Source: Oscillospiraceae bacterium (lineage in GTDB: Bacteria > Bacillota > Clostridia > Oscillospirales > Ruminococcaceae). From it: 26,723 nt of DNA. The position numbers and the translations under genes were made by a program. Location: the NCBI GenBank assembly GCA_900765125.1, contig CAAFQL010000222.1, positions 1 to 26,723 of the forward strand. Reading direction: 5' to 3'. Shown one piece after another: positions 15,432 through 22,277 of the stretch. Numbering within the stretch: position 1 is the first letter of the stretch; each line of letters starts with the position of its first letter. A model generated the notes under the pieces. It was given only the letters and a program-made list of their open reading frames with translations. It was not told the origin of the DNA and ran no database searches.

Positions 15432-15818
15432 ATGCAAAAGATTGAATTTGAACAGCGTACTGGCATTGAACTCACAGATGAGCAATACCAAAGAGTAGAG
15501 AACATGTACCTAAATGCTGGAAACATGGATAAGGACGAATTTTGTGAGGATTATAAAAAACACTCTGATAGTGTAATCCTTAACACCTATTTCGATCAGT
15601 CAGAAAAGTTAAGAAACAAGCTGGATGCTTATAGAGAGCAGCAGATTAATATGGCTTATTTCCTTATTAAGAAATCAATGGTAGGAGGTGATAAGGATAT
15701 GGTTCAAATGGCTATATCATTGATAGGCGAACAAAAGTATATCCAGCACAAACTGGAAAGAGGCTACAATCTCTTTGAATCAGACAAAGAACTTATCATT
15801 TCACTAATAAACAAATAG
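15432..15818 (+). CDS. Unknown protein, first gene of the rightward cassette
   Basis: The protein has 128 residues, is mostly helical and charged, and starts MQKIEFEQRTGIELTDEQYQ. The pattern near residues 10-30 (TGIELTDEQYQRVENMYLNA) resembles small phage proteins of unknown function. Residues 60-85 (LRNKLDAYREQQINMAYFLI) form a probable amphipathic helix. It is the first gene after the operator array and is probably early and repressor-controlled. No function was recognised. Confidence 0.7.
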   Translation: MQKIEFEQRTGIELTDEQYQRVENMYLNAGNMDKDEFCEDYKKHSDSVILNTYFDQSEKLRNKLDAYREQQINMAYFLIKKSMVGGDKDMVQMAISLIGEQKYIQHKLERGYNLFESDKELIISLINK

Positions 15819-15820
15819 CC

Positions 15821-15997
15821 ATGAACGAATACACTTATATCGTTTACAAGAATGATAAACGAATGGGAAAAATAGAGTTTGGTAAACGTAACAGTGTTCC
15901 AGATTCTAAGGAGATAGAAGAAGCTGTAAAAGAGTGCTTTCCAAGCGGTTGCACAACAGAGTTGCTTATACCTATGGAAATTTGTATTAACCAGTAA
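15821..15997 (+). CDS. Small unknown protein
   Basis: This is a 58-residue reading frame starting MNEYTYIVYKNDKRMGKIEF, 2 bases after the preceding stop codon and 11 bases before the next start. It has a probable beta hairpin at the N-terminus and a helix near residue 40 (EIEEAVKECF). The tight packing between two other genes is the main reason to call it real. Its function is unknown. Confidence 0.6.
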   Translation: MNEYTYIVYKNDKRMGKIEFGKRNSVPDSKEIEEAVKECFPSGCTTELLIPMEICINQ

Positions 15998-16008
15998 TAG
16001 TTATTGAT

Positions 16009-16191
16009 ATGGGAATTTTAAAAGATGCAATAAGGAAAGCGTTAGCCGAAAGCGGTGTTAATGCTGAATGGGTAGGTAATGCTCCACGTGTATTAGAAAC
16101 ACCAGCTCAGGCAAAGTACAATGATCTCAGAAAGATAGAGCGTAACTACACCAATGGCGTACACAAGGCAAGGAAGGAGGCTAAGAAATGA
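16009..16191 (+). CDS. Small basic unknown protein
   Basis: The protein has 60 residues and starts MGILKDAIRKALAESGVNAE. It is basic toward the C-terminus (ERNYTNGVHKARKEAKK). Its stop overlaps the next start as ATGA, showing translational coupling. No family was recognised. Confidence 0.6.
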   Translation: MGILKDAIRKALAESGVNAEWVGNAPRVLETPAQAKYNDLRKIERNYTNGVHKARKEAKK

Positions 16192-16448
16192 TTATAACAC
16201 CAAAATTTGATTTTGTAGAGGGTAGCTTCGATACCCAAAATGTAAAGATGTTATGTGTACCACATGATAATCATGGTTGTATTGATCTCTGTATTAAGGA
16301 GCCTGGAAATAATTGGAATTTTCCAATAGCAAAGATTAAGCTCCACTCTAAAGATCTCTATGTAGACTTTAAAGCCACATTTGAGGATGCTAAGAAACTT
16401 GGTGAAGAAATAGCCAGACGTTGGAATGAATGCCAGGAAAAGCGATAA
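16188..16448 (+). CDS. Unknown small cassette protein
   Basis: The protein has 86 residues, with beta-type N-terminal and central parts (CVPHDNHGCIDLCIKEPGNN, then WNFPIAKIKL) and a helical C-terminus (FEDAKKLGEEIARRWNECQE). It is coupled by a 4-base overlap to the gene before it. Its function is unknown. Confidence 0.6.
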   Translation: MIITPKFDFVEGSFDTQNVKMLCVPHDNHGCIDLCIKEPGNNWNFPIAKIKLHSKDLYVDFKATFEDAKKLGEEIARRWNECQEKR

Positions 16449-16461
16449 CAGCATACTCAAA

Positions 16462-16659
16462 ATGCAATACCGAATAGTGGACGGTCGAAATGTTTGTGAT
16501 AATGGGGAGGTAATTATAAACCATATTAGACACATAGTTCAGGCTGGATATGTGAAATGTAATTCCTCCCTAAATGGAAACGCTTGGAACGTTACAGACG
16601 AAAGGAGCCTTTGCCCTATCTGCTACAACCAACCAGTACAACTGGAATTTAAGTTTTAA
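16462..16659 (+). CDS. Small Cys-containing protein upstream of the PP-loop enzyme
   Basis: The protein has 65 residues from the ATG at 16462 (MQYRIVDGRNVCDNGEVIIN). A longer start at 16426 would overlap the preceding gene by 23 bases. A CPIC motif near the C-terminus together with two earlier cysteines could form a small zinc site. The stop lies 4 bases before the ATG of the PP-loop enzyme, so the two genes are probably translated together and may work together. Confidence 0.55.
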   Translation: MQYRIVDGRNVCDNGEVIINHIRHIVQAGYVKCNSSLNGNAWNVTDERSLCPICYNQPVQLEFKF

Positions 16660-16663
16660 TAGA

Positions 16664-17647
16664 ATGGAAAAATTTGATCTGCATAGCTATAGCAAATATA
16701 TAGTCAGTTTCTCAGGAGGTAAAGATAGTACAGCACTGCTTTTATATCTCCTGGATAATGGAGTTCCACGAGAAAGCATAGAGTTATGGCATCAAGAAAT
16801 AGATGGTCGTAATGAAAGCCTTTTTGATTGGGAGGTAACGCCAGACTATTGCCGTAAACTTGGTGAAGCATTTGGAATACCTGTTTTCTACCAATGGAGA
16901 ATAGGAGGTTTTAAGAAGGAAATGCTACGAAAAAACGAATTAACAGCACCCATTTGTTTTGAGTTACCAGATGGAGAGATAAAACAAATAGGTGGAATTA
17001 AGGGCAAACCTAATACCAGGCTAAAATTTCCTCAACAGTCTGCCAGCCTCAAAGTAAGGTGGTGTAGTGCTGCTCTCAAAATAGATGTATGCTCTGCTGC
17101 TCTAAGAAATCAGGAGCGTTTTAGAAATACACGAACCCTTGTACTTTCTGGAGAGCGTGGGGAGGAAAGCAAACAACGTGCTACATACGCTATTTTGGAG
17201 CCAGATAAAGCTGATCTTAGAAATGGGAAGGAGTTCTATAGGCATATAGACCGTTTCAGACCTATAAGAGATTGGAAAGAAAAGCAGATCTGGGATATTA
17301 TGGAAAAATATCGTGTACGTGCGCACCCTTGTTATTTTATGGGCTTTGGTAGGTGTAGTTGTAAGTTTTGCGTATTCGGTAATCAAAATCAATTTGCAAG
17401 TGCTGCTTGCATAAGTAAGCATCAGGCTAATAATCTCATCCAGTTTGAGAAAGAATTTGGCTATACCTTGAAACGTGATACAGATCTTTCCACTCTCATT
17501 AAAAAGGGTACGCCATACAAAAGTATTACTCCAGAACTGGCTTTATTAGCTACCAGCTATGAATATAACAGACCTATCATTATCCCAGAAGGAGAAAAAT
17601 GGGAGATCCCTACTGGAGCTTTTAAAAAATGTGGAGGTGCTATATGA
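16664..17647 (+). CDS. PAPS-reductase-family PP-loop protein
   Basis: The protein has 327 residues from the ATG at 16664 (MEKFDLHSYSKYIVSFSGGK). SGGKDS at residues 17-22 is the ATP-pyrophosphatase P-loop of the PAPS reductase / adenine nucleotide alpha-hydrolase family. Further family features are a conserved ELWHQEIDGR, LVLSGERGEESKQRA and, near residue 230, HPCYFMGFGRCSCKFCVFGN. The cysteine cluster in the last one suggests an Fe-S or zinc site, as in DndC-like members. Possible roles are sulfur transfer, nucleic-acid modification or sulfate metabolism; the sequence does not decide. No dnd-type partners were seen in the window. The next gene overlaps its stop by 4 bases. Confidence 0.85.
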   Translation: MEKFDLHSYSKYIVSFSGGKDSTALLLYLLDNGVPRESIELWHQEIDGRNESLFDWEVTPDYCRKLGEAFGIPVFYQWRIGGFKKEMLRKNELTAPICFELPDGEIKQIGGIKGKPNTRLKFPQQSASLKVRWCSAALKIDVCSAALRNQERFRNTRTLVLSGERGEESKQRATYAILEPDKADLRNGKEFYRHIDRFRPIRDWKEKQIWDIMEKYRVRAHPCYFMGFGRCSCKFCVFGNQNQFASAACISKHQANNLIQFEKEFGYTLKRDTDLSTLIKKGTPYKSITPELALLATSYEYNRPIIIPEGEKWEIPTGAFKKCGGAI

Positions 17648-17889
17648 AAGGAGATAGCATACATACATTTGAGAACGGAGGAAAAGAGAACAGCTTTTTC
17701 TGTATGCACTTGGTAAACTATCTCTCTCAGGAAAGGGAGGCTAACCAGTTGGATCCTGAACAATTCTCTGAACTATGGGCTACCCGTTTCAACGAAGCTA
17801 AGGCTGGATCCTGTAGTTATCGGAGCCAGTGCCCAGTGTATGAAAATACACTGCAAACTCACCAGGGAGTTCAACTAAATTTATTTTAA
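17644..17889 (+). CDS. Unknown protein coupled to the PP-loop gene
   Basis: The protein has 81 residues from the ATG at 17644, which overlaps the PP-loop gene stop as ATGA. Residues about 20-50 are helical (MHLVNYLSQEREANQLDPEQ). Three cysteines (Cys-Ser-Tyr-Arg-Ser-Gln-Cys near residue 60 and one earlier) might bind metal. The coupling suggests a job linked to the PP-loop enzyme. No family was recognised. Confidence 0.6.
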   Translation: MKGDSIHTFENGGKENSFFCMHLVNYLSQEREANQLDPEQFSELWATRFNEAKAGSCSYRSQCPVYENTLQTHQGVQLNLF

Positions 17890-17899
17890 GGAGGTGAAT

Positions 17900-18319
17900 A
17901 TGATAATTGAGAAAGTGTTTTCGGTACTCCAGGCTGTAGCCTTTAACCACCAGTATGTAGAGATAACCTATACTAATAGCATGGGATATACCAAAAAGGC
18001 TACTGGTAGGCTGGAAATAGAAAGAAACTGGTGCTATCTGTATGATGATGGAAAAGACGGGAAAGATTATAATGTAGCTTTCCCTATCCCGAACCTAAGC
18101 GTTAGGAGCATTGAGGCAATTTACCCTATTGCCTTCCTTACGAGTGCTGGGTGCTTATTCTGGAAGCATCCTACTGAATTATCCAGGGATGATACCCCCA
18201 GATATATACCTAATCCCAGATCGGATGCTACCTACAGTTTACAGGATTGCCAAAAGGACTACACCCCGATCTGGTCTAAGAGTGAATTGAAAAATATAAA
18301 TTATAAAGATCATGGATAA
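17900..18319 (+). CDS. WYL-like small beta protein, function unknown
   Basis: The protein has 139 residues from the ATG at 17900 (MIIEKVFSVLQAVAFNHQYV). A strong Shine-Dalgarno sequence AAGGAGGTG lies just upstream, unusual in Bacteroidales. A GTG at 17894 is inside that ribosome site and less likely. The N-terminal helix followed by strands (VEITYTNSMGYTKKATGRL) recalls the start of WYL-type ligand-binding domains, but this is only a resemblance. The function is unknown. Confidence 0.6.
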   Translation: MIIEKVFSVLQAVAFNHQYVEITYTNSMGYTKKATGRLEIERNWCYLYDDGKDGKDYNVAFPIPNLSVRSIEAIYPIAFLTSAGCLFWKHPTELSRDDTPRYIPNPRSDATYSLQDCQKDYTPIWSKSELKNINYKDHG

Positions 18320-18542
18320 AATTAGCTCAATAACAATCGTACTTAATGGTATTGCTACTACCTATCATGTAGGGCAAGGAGATATAAACGGCAAAAGGAT
18401 CATCGCCAGCATAGAGCGTGTTCGTAGATATGAGGATTCTACAGGTGAGTGCTTTCCTGGAAATTTCTTAGCTAAGGATAAAGACGGGAATAATTTGGTT
18501 GAGATCAGCGATACTATTCCCTATGTGGTTACTTATGTGTGA
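18312..18542 (+). CDS. Unknown small beta-rich protein
   Basis: The protein has 76 residues and starts MDKISSITIVLNGIATTYHV. The pattern is beta-rich, ending IPYVVTYV. It overlaps the preceding gene by 8 bases. It ends directly before a perfect hairpin. No function was recognised. Confidence 0.6.
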   Translation: MDKISSITIVLNGIATTYHVGQGDINGKRIIASIERVRRYEDSTGECFPGNFLAKDKDGNNLVEISDTIPYVVTYV

Positions 18543-18553
18543 AGTATAAACAA

Positions 18554-18581
18554 ACCATTCCGAGGATTAGATCGGAATGGT
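18554..18581. repeat. Perfect 10-base inverted repeat (hairpin)
   Basis: ACCATTCCGA pairs with TCGGAATGGT around an 8-base loop. There is no T run after it, so it is not a normal terminator. It lies between two genes in the same direction, 15 bases before the next start codon, and may be an mRNA processing or stability element. Confidence 0.6.
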
Positions 18582-18596
18582 AATAACAAAATTGAA

Positions 18597-18854
18597 ATGA
18601 GCAAAATAACTGATGGTAAAGAATATCTTTCATTTGGGGAAGGTCTGTATCAAATGAGCCAAAAGGGTATCATTGGCAGAAGAATAAGGCTTACTAAAAA
18701 ACGAGCGTGGGTACTTCGGGATATGATTAAAAGACTGGAAGATTATGTACCGGAAGAAAATTCTCCTCGTTTTAATGATTATTGCGCTACTCTTGAATGG
18801 ATGCGTCAAGAAATAAACAAGAGATATTCAGAGTTTGATTTAGGAACAATTTAA
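18597..18854 (+). CDS. Unknown small cassette protein
   Basis: The protein has 85 residues, is mainly helical and starts MSKITDGKEYLSFGEGLYQM. A basic segment (RIRLTKKRAWVLRDMIKRL) could contact nucleic acid. It is flanked on both sides by perfect hairpins. The function is unknown. Confidence 0.6.
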   Translation: MSKITDGKEYLSFGEGLYQMSQKGIIGRRIRLTKKRAWVLRDMIKRLEDYVPEENSPRFNDYCATLEWMRQEINKRYSEFDLGTI

Positions 18855-18878
18855 CGTATAACAATTCAATAATGAACT

Positions 18879-18908
18879 TTTGCTCACCTCATTTATAAGG
18901 TGAGCAAA
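18879..18908. repeat. Perfect 11-base inverted repeat (hairpin)
   Basis: TTTGCTCACCT pairs with AGGTGAGCAAA around an 8-base loop. It is followed on the plus strand by CTAAAAAAAG, so a T run exists only for minus-strand transcription, where no gene is present. The loop size and place between small genes match the hairpin at 18554-18581. Confidence 0.6.
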
Positions 18909-18924
18909 CTAAAAAAAGATAAAA

Positions 18925-19113
18925 ATGAAAGAGAAACAGATATGTAATCCCGTAATGTTTGCTGCTTTTAAACACATTATACGAAAGCGGTATGAAAAAA
19001 GTCTATACAACAAAAAGGCTTCTATCAGGTATATTATATCCTACATGAAAAAGTATAGATTATCTATTTATCAAATAATAGAAGTAAACGAAATTTGTAG
19101 AATGCTAAAATGA
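18925..19113 (+). CDS. Small basic unknown protein
   Basis: The protein has 62 residues and is strongly basic (AAFKHIIRKRYEKSLYNKKA), with a helical pattern. The start lies 17 bases after the hairpin at 18879-18908. It could bind nucleic acid, but nothing specific was recognised. Confidence 0.5.
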   Translation: MKEKQICNPVMFAAFKHIIRKRYEKSLYNKKASIRYIISYMKKYRLSIYQIIEVNEICRMLK

Positions 19114-19123
19114 AAGGGAAATT

Positions 19124-19306
19124 ATGATATTCATGTTTCGGATCACAGCGGATCAGTCTATAGCAATGATGCCAGGGCTATCTACTGAGGATGCCAGGGA
19201 GAAAGTTAAAAAATCTCTGGGTATAGAGGATAAAGATCTATATTGGATTGGGCTACTCAATCATGGGCTGATTGTTAAGGGTAAATTTGAAACTCAATAC
19301 TTGTAA
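19124..19306 (+). CDS. Unknown small cassette protein
   Basis: The protein has 60 residues and starts MIFMFRITADQSIAMMPGLS; the ATG at 19133 is an alternative start. An amphipathic helix (TEDAREKVKKSLGIEDKDLY) is followed by a short strand. It lies 10 bases after the preceding gene. The function is unknown. Confidence 0.5.
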   Translation: MIFMFRITADQSIAMMPGLSTEDAREKVKKSLGIEDKDLYWIGLLNHGLIVKGKFETQYL

Positions 19307-19317
19307 ACCAGGTGAAG

Positions 19318-19509
19318 ATGAAACGAGTATTCAACAAAGATAAAACTGGCTTTTACTTTGAGGTCGAAACGGATCCCAGGTTAGGAAGGATTTATAGCGT
19401 TTCCTATTATCGAAATAGGAAGCCTGGCTTTAAGTTCACTCATTCAAATGGTGATTTCTATTTATTGTTAGGAAAGCTCCAGATATTCAAAGAAACAATG
19501 CCTTTTTAA
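19318..19509 (+). CDS. Unknown small cassette protein
   Basis: The protein has 63 residues from the ATG at 19318 (MKRVFNKDKTGFYFEVETDP). An AGGTGA sequence just upstream may be its ribosome site and favours this start over the GTG at 19312. The pattern is beta-rich with many aromatic residues. The function is unknown. Confidence 0.5.
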   Translation: MKRVFNKDKTGFYFEVETDPRLGRIYSVSYYRNRKPGFKFTHSNGDFYLLLGKLQIFKETMPF

Positions 19510-19519
19510 ATTGTAACAC

Positions 19520-19639
19520 ATGGAAATAGATTGGTTTTGGCTTACCGTTATAATTCTCATCATATCCATTTGCGTGTACAACACTCTGGATAGTTACTTT
19601 GAGCATAAATACGGGAGCCGCAAAAAGGAAGAGGAGTAA
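19520..19639 (+). CDS. Very small single-pass membrane protein
   Basis: This is a 39-residue frame starting MEIDWFWLTVIILIISICVY, with one membrane segment (about residues 5-22) and a charged C-terminal tail ending KKEEE. It fits exactly between two genes (10 bases after one, 3 bases before the next). A short membrane protein of this kind in a phage could act in lysis control or exclusion, but there is no direct evidence for that. Confidence 0.5.
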   Translation: MEIDWFWLTVIILIISICVYNTLDSYFEHKYGSRKKEEE

Positions 19640-19642
19640 TAT

Positions 19643-19897
19643 ATGAGGTTTGCCCTTAGAAATAAAACTAAGCTGATAAAGGCTTTTGATGAGAGTTACT
19701 ACAACCTTCTCATGGATAGCCTTAAGCAGCATTTTGCGAATAATGAAACGATCCAGGGTTATAGTATTGAGGGTGAAAAGTACCAGATTATAGATGTACC
19801 CAATGCACAACCGAATACGGATAGCTTCTTTCAGTTTGCAGTAGTACGGGTGAAGTACGATGTACTAACATTAGCCTATTACTCATGCTTTGGATAA
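19643..19897 (+). CDS. Unknown small cassette protein
   Basis: The protein has 84 residues and starts MRFALRNKTKLIKAFDESYY. A helical N-terminus is followed by strands (YSIEGEKYQIIDVPNAQ) and a C-terminal strand rich in Tyr and Val. It starts 3 bases after the small membrane gene. The function is unknown. Confidence 0.55.
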   Translation: MRFALRNKTKLIKAFDESYYNLLMDSLKQHFANNETIQGYSIEGEKYQIIDVPNAQPNTDSFFQFAVVRVKYDVLTLAYYSCFG

Positions 19898-19913
19898 GAG
19901 TAGGAGGTGTTAT

Positions 19914-20180
19914 ATGAAGTGCCACTATGTTTATGATGAGATTGCTGGTAAGGTGTTGATCCCTGGCTGTTGGTCGGTAGTGATGAGCGATGATATTAGG
20001 GATTGCACCTGTTCCTCTGGTAATGAAGATCTAACCTTTTCCCAATTTGAACGTGAACAGTACAATAAAGAGCTGGAGAAACGAAATGCCATTATCAAAG
20101 AGCTACGAGCCGATAACAAGTATCTCCGATCAGAACTAAAAAGGCACGTTACTTTACTTGGTAAAAGGAAGAAGATCTAA
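19914..20180 (+). CDS. Cys-containing coiled-coil protein
   Basis: The protein has 88 residues from the ATG at 19914, preceded by a clear AGGAGG ribosome site at 19902-19907. The N-terminal part contains MKCHYVYDEIAGKVLIPGCW and a DCTC motif, so four cysteines could bind a metal. The C-terminal half (FSQFEREQYNKELEKRNAII) is a predicted coiled coil. Proteins with a short Cys-rich head and a coiled tail are common in Bacteroidales phages; the role is unknown. Confidence 0.6.
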   Translation: MKCHYVYDEIAGKVLIPGCWSVVMSDDIRDCTCSSGNEDLTFSQFEREQYNKELEKRNAIIKELRADNKYLRSELKRHVTLLGKRKKI

Positions 20181-20192
20181 GAGAGTGATTTA

Positions 20193-20224
20193 TTTGTTAT
20201 ATTAAATAAAACAAACTATATTTG
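20193..20224 (+). promoter_or_regulatory. Promoter for rtcB
   Basis: TTTG at 20193-20196, exactly 20 bases, then TATATTTG at 20217-20224: a textbook Bacteroides promoter. The gene start follows at 20246. The spacer also holds an imperfect dyad (TTTGTT ... AACAAA). Confidence 0.75.
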
Positions 20225-20245
20225 TAATTAACAATCATATTTGAT

Positions 20246-21433
20246 ATGAAAACGATTAGAACAAATTCAGGAAGAGAGGTAAAGATCTTTGCTGAAACAT
20301 TTGAATACGAGGCTTACGAGCAGATTAAAAAACTTGCTAACTATGAAGCCTATCAAGATTCTATTATTAGGATAATGCCAGATTCTCACGCTGGCAAAGG
20401 CTGTACTGTTGGCACAACCATGACTATTACAGATAAAGTAACTCCAAACTTGGTAGGAGTGGATATAGGTTGTGGTATGCTTACTATTGAGCTAAAGGAT
20501 AAGCATATAGATTGTGAAAAGCTGGATTCTGTAATACGAACAAAAATACCTAATGGTTTTAATGTTCACGAAACGCAGAAAGCCACTTTTGATTTTGAGA
20601 GCCTTATATGCGCTAAACAGGTAGATCTGGAAAGAGCCTTGCTTTCTATTGGATCTCTTGGAGGAGGAAACCATTTTATAGAGGTTGATTACTCAGAGAA
20701 AAACAATAAGTATTACCTTGTTATCCACTCTGGTAGTAGAAAGCTGGGGGGAGATGTTTGTAAATACTATCAGGATCTTGCTTTTCAGAGTGCCAATGAA
20801 ATGAAGAAAGTAAGAGAGGATCTTATTGCCAAATTAAAAGCAGAGGGTAGAATACAGGATATTGAAAGCGAGATAAAGAAACTGAAAAAGCCTATAGCAG
20901 ATAAAGAACTGGCTCATCTATCTGGCGATAATTTCAGATCCTACCTGAATGATATGGAAATTGTTCAGCGATTTGCTATGCTGAATCGTAAAACTATGGC
21001 TTCCATTATCATTAAAGAAATGGGCTTTCAGGAGGAAAGTAGGTTTGAAACCATACATAACTATATTGATTTTAAACGTATGATCCTCAGAAAAGGTGCT
21101 GTAAGTGCTGAGCTTGGAGAAAAGCTACTTATTCCTATTAATATGCGTGATGGATCGCTCATTTGCATAGGTAAGGGAAGTGAGGACTGGAATTATTCAG
21201 CTCCTCATGGAGCTGGTAGGCTTATGAGCAGAAGTAAGGCAAAAGAAATGCTTTCAATGGATGAATTTGTAAACTCCATGAATGGCATTTTTACCACGTC
21301 AGTAAGTACAGCTACTATAGATGAAGCTCCACAAGCGTACAAGCCTATGGAGGAGATAAAAGCAGCTATCACTGATACAGTAGAGATCATTGATACGATA
21401 AAACCAATATACAATTTTAAAGCCTCAAATTAA
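20246..21433 (+). CDS. rtcB: RtcB RNA ligase
   Basis: The protein has 395 residues, close to the roughly 408 of E. coli RtcB. All landmark motifs are present: MPDSHAGKGCTVG (H48), VGVDIGCGM (D73, C76), GSLGGGNHFIEV (H143), VIHSGSRKLG (H161), ETIHNYID (H271) and SAPHGAGRLMSRS (H321, the guanylylated histidine). The enzyme joins RNA 2',3'-cyclic-phosphate or 3'-phosphate ends to 5'-hydroxyl ends, using GTP and manganese. A phage copy could repair tRNA cut by host anticodon nucleases; that is inference. It has its own promoter and is followed 6 bases later by another small gene. Confidence 0.95.
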   Translation: MKTIRTNSGREVKIFAETFEYEAYEQIKKLANYEAYQDSIIRIMPDSHAGKGCTVGTTMTITDKVTPNLVGVDIGCGMLTIELKDKHIDCEKLDSVIRTKIPNGFNVHETQKATFDFESLICAKQVDLERALLSIGSLGGGNHFIEVDYSEKNNKYYLVIHSGSRKLGGDVCKYYQDLAFQSANEMKKVREDLIAKLKAEGRIQDIESEIKKLKKPIADKELAHLSGDNFRSYLNDMEIVQRFAMLNRKTMASIIIKEMGFQEESRFETIHNYIDFKRMILRKGAVSAELGEKLLIPINMRDGSLICIGKGSEDWNYSAPHGAGRLMSRSKAKEMLSMDEFVNSMNGIFTTSVSTATIDEAPQAYKPMEEIKAAITDTVEIIDTIKPIYNFKASN

Positions 21434-21439
21434 AGAACA

Positions 21440-21712
21440 ATGATAGACGAAAAAGAAATTCAAAGTTGCATCCTCAAAATAGAGGAACGATTAAACGACA
21501 AAAGGATAAACCGTTTTGTAAATGCTCCAGTAAAGGAAGGCTATCTAAAGTCTATTGAGATACTGAAAACTCTACAGACCGATATAACCAGGGCAAAACT
21601 GGAGGAACTTAAAACAGTACAGGGTAGGGCTATTGCTGCTTTGGCTATTGATTATCTAAATGGAGAATGTACCCAATACGTTTTACTTGGTGTACCAATT
21701 AAAGATAGATAG
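21440..21712 (+). CDS. Unknown protein encoded after rtcB
   Basis: The protein has 90 helical residues and starts MIDEKEIQSCILKIEERLND. A helix (SIEILKTLQTDITRAKLEEL) is followed by a hydrophobic stretch. It begins 6 bases after rtcB, so it shares its transcript. No function was recognised. Confidence 0.6.
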   Translation: MIDEKEIQSCILKIEERLNDKRINRFVNAPVKEGYLKSIEILKTLQTDITRAKLEELKTVQGRAIAALAIDYLNGECTQYVLLGVPIKDR

Positions 21713-21715
21713 AGT

Positions 21716-21955
21716 ATGAAAGAACAAAAGGTTATTCATGTAGAGCTAAAAGAACCATTCAAAGGTAAAAGGCACTACTATTTTGGCTCAAAGGCAGCTA
21801 TCTATGAAGATCTTTCAGAGGATCTAATCGGTATCAAAAAAGAAAGCCTCTGGAATGTGGATCTGGATAAGGTGGAGTACCAGAATAAGTTTTGTACTAT
21901 CCGTATGGGATTTATTAGGCGAAAACAGACGAATAGAGGTAAAAGGGAGGTTTAA
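21716..21955 (+). CDS. Unknown protein, last gene of the rtcB unit
   Basis: The protein has 79 residues and starts MKEQKVIHVELKEPFKGKRH. It is beta-rich (YYFGSKAAIYEDLSEDLIG) and basic at the C-terminus (GFIRRKQTNRGKREV). The last codons form the 5' arm of the terminator at 21941-21970, so the gene ends inside the hairpin. The pattern of alternating short strands is common in Bacteroidales phage accessory proteins of unknown role. Confidence 0.6.
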   Translation: MKEQKVIHVELKEPFKGKRHYYFGSKAAIYEDLSEDLIGIKKESLWNVDLDKVEYQNKFCTIRMGFIRRKQTNRGKREV

Positions 21956-21970
21956 ACAGCCTCCCTTTTT
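21941..21970 (+). terminator. Intrinsic terminator after the rtcB unit
   Basis: AAAAGGGAGG pairs with CCTCCCTTTT around the loop TTTAAACAG and ends in a T run. It closes the transcript of the rtcB promoter and separates it from the lipoprotein unit. Confidence 0.85.
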
Positions 21971-22023
21971 GCTACGTGCCTAAATAAATAACATATCCAG
22001 GTCATTTTTATAACAAATACCGT

Positions 22024-22031
22024 TATATTTG
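22024..22031 (+). promoter_or_regulatory. Promoter -7 box for the lipoprotein unit
   Basis: TATATTTG matches the Bacteroides TAnnTTTG box. No TTTG lies 20 bases upstream, so the promoter may be weak or need an activator. It would start transcription near 22038, just before the structured RNA at 22063-22243. Confidence 0.55.
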
Positions 22032-22062
22032 CAGTAGATAATTAAATATGAACTAATATAGC

Positions 22063-22243
22063 ATTGGCTATTTGTTTTAGGGATCAAGAAAACGACCAAT
22101 TTTTAGACAGTCCTCAGAAACAATGTGCTAATGCCTGCGCTATGCGTGGGCATTACTCTTGTTATGGGCTGTCGGGTGCTTGGTCGTACCTCTTGATCCA
22201 ACGGAGTAAGCCCACGCTTTTTGTGTGTTTACGGGTAGCCAAT
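22063..22243 (+). ncRNA. Highly structured leader or small RNA with alternative terminator fold
   Basis: The 322-base gap between 21955 and 22278 holds this structure. An outer stem ATTGGCTA (22063-22070) / TAGCCAAT (22236-22243) encloses a rod: GGATCAAGA / TCTTGATCC (22081-22089 with 22191-22199), ACGACCAA / TTGGTCGT (22092-22099 with 22180-22187), GACAGTCC / GGGCTGTC (22106-22113 with 22166-22173), AACAA / TTGTT and TAATGCC / GGCATTA (22129-22135 with 22149-22155). Alternatively, GCGTGGGCATTACTC (22144-22158) pairs with GAGTAAGCCCACGC (22204-22217), leaving one base bulged and followed by TTTTT, as in a terminator. The two folds exclude each other in part or form a pseudoknot. I do not recognise the RNA family. 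It may control the lipoprotein gene. Confidence 0.7.
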
Positions 22244-22277
22244 CAGGATAGATTAATAACCTGTAAATATAACGCTT

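Noticed and set aside
15121..20215. TTTGTT ... AACAAA dyads at 15121-15147 and 20193-20215 as operators
   Set aside because: Spacing between half sites differs (15 and 11 bases), and the second overlaps promoter elements that explain most of the similarity in AT-rich DNA.
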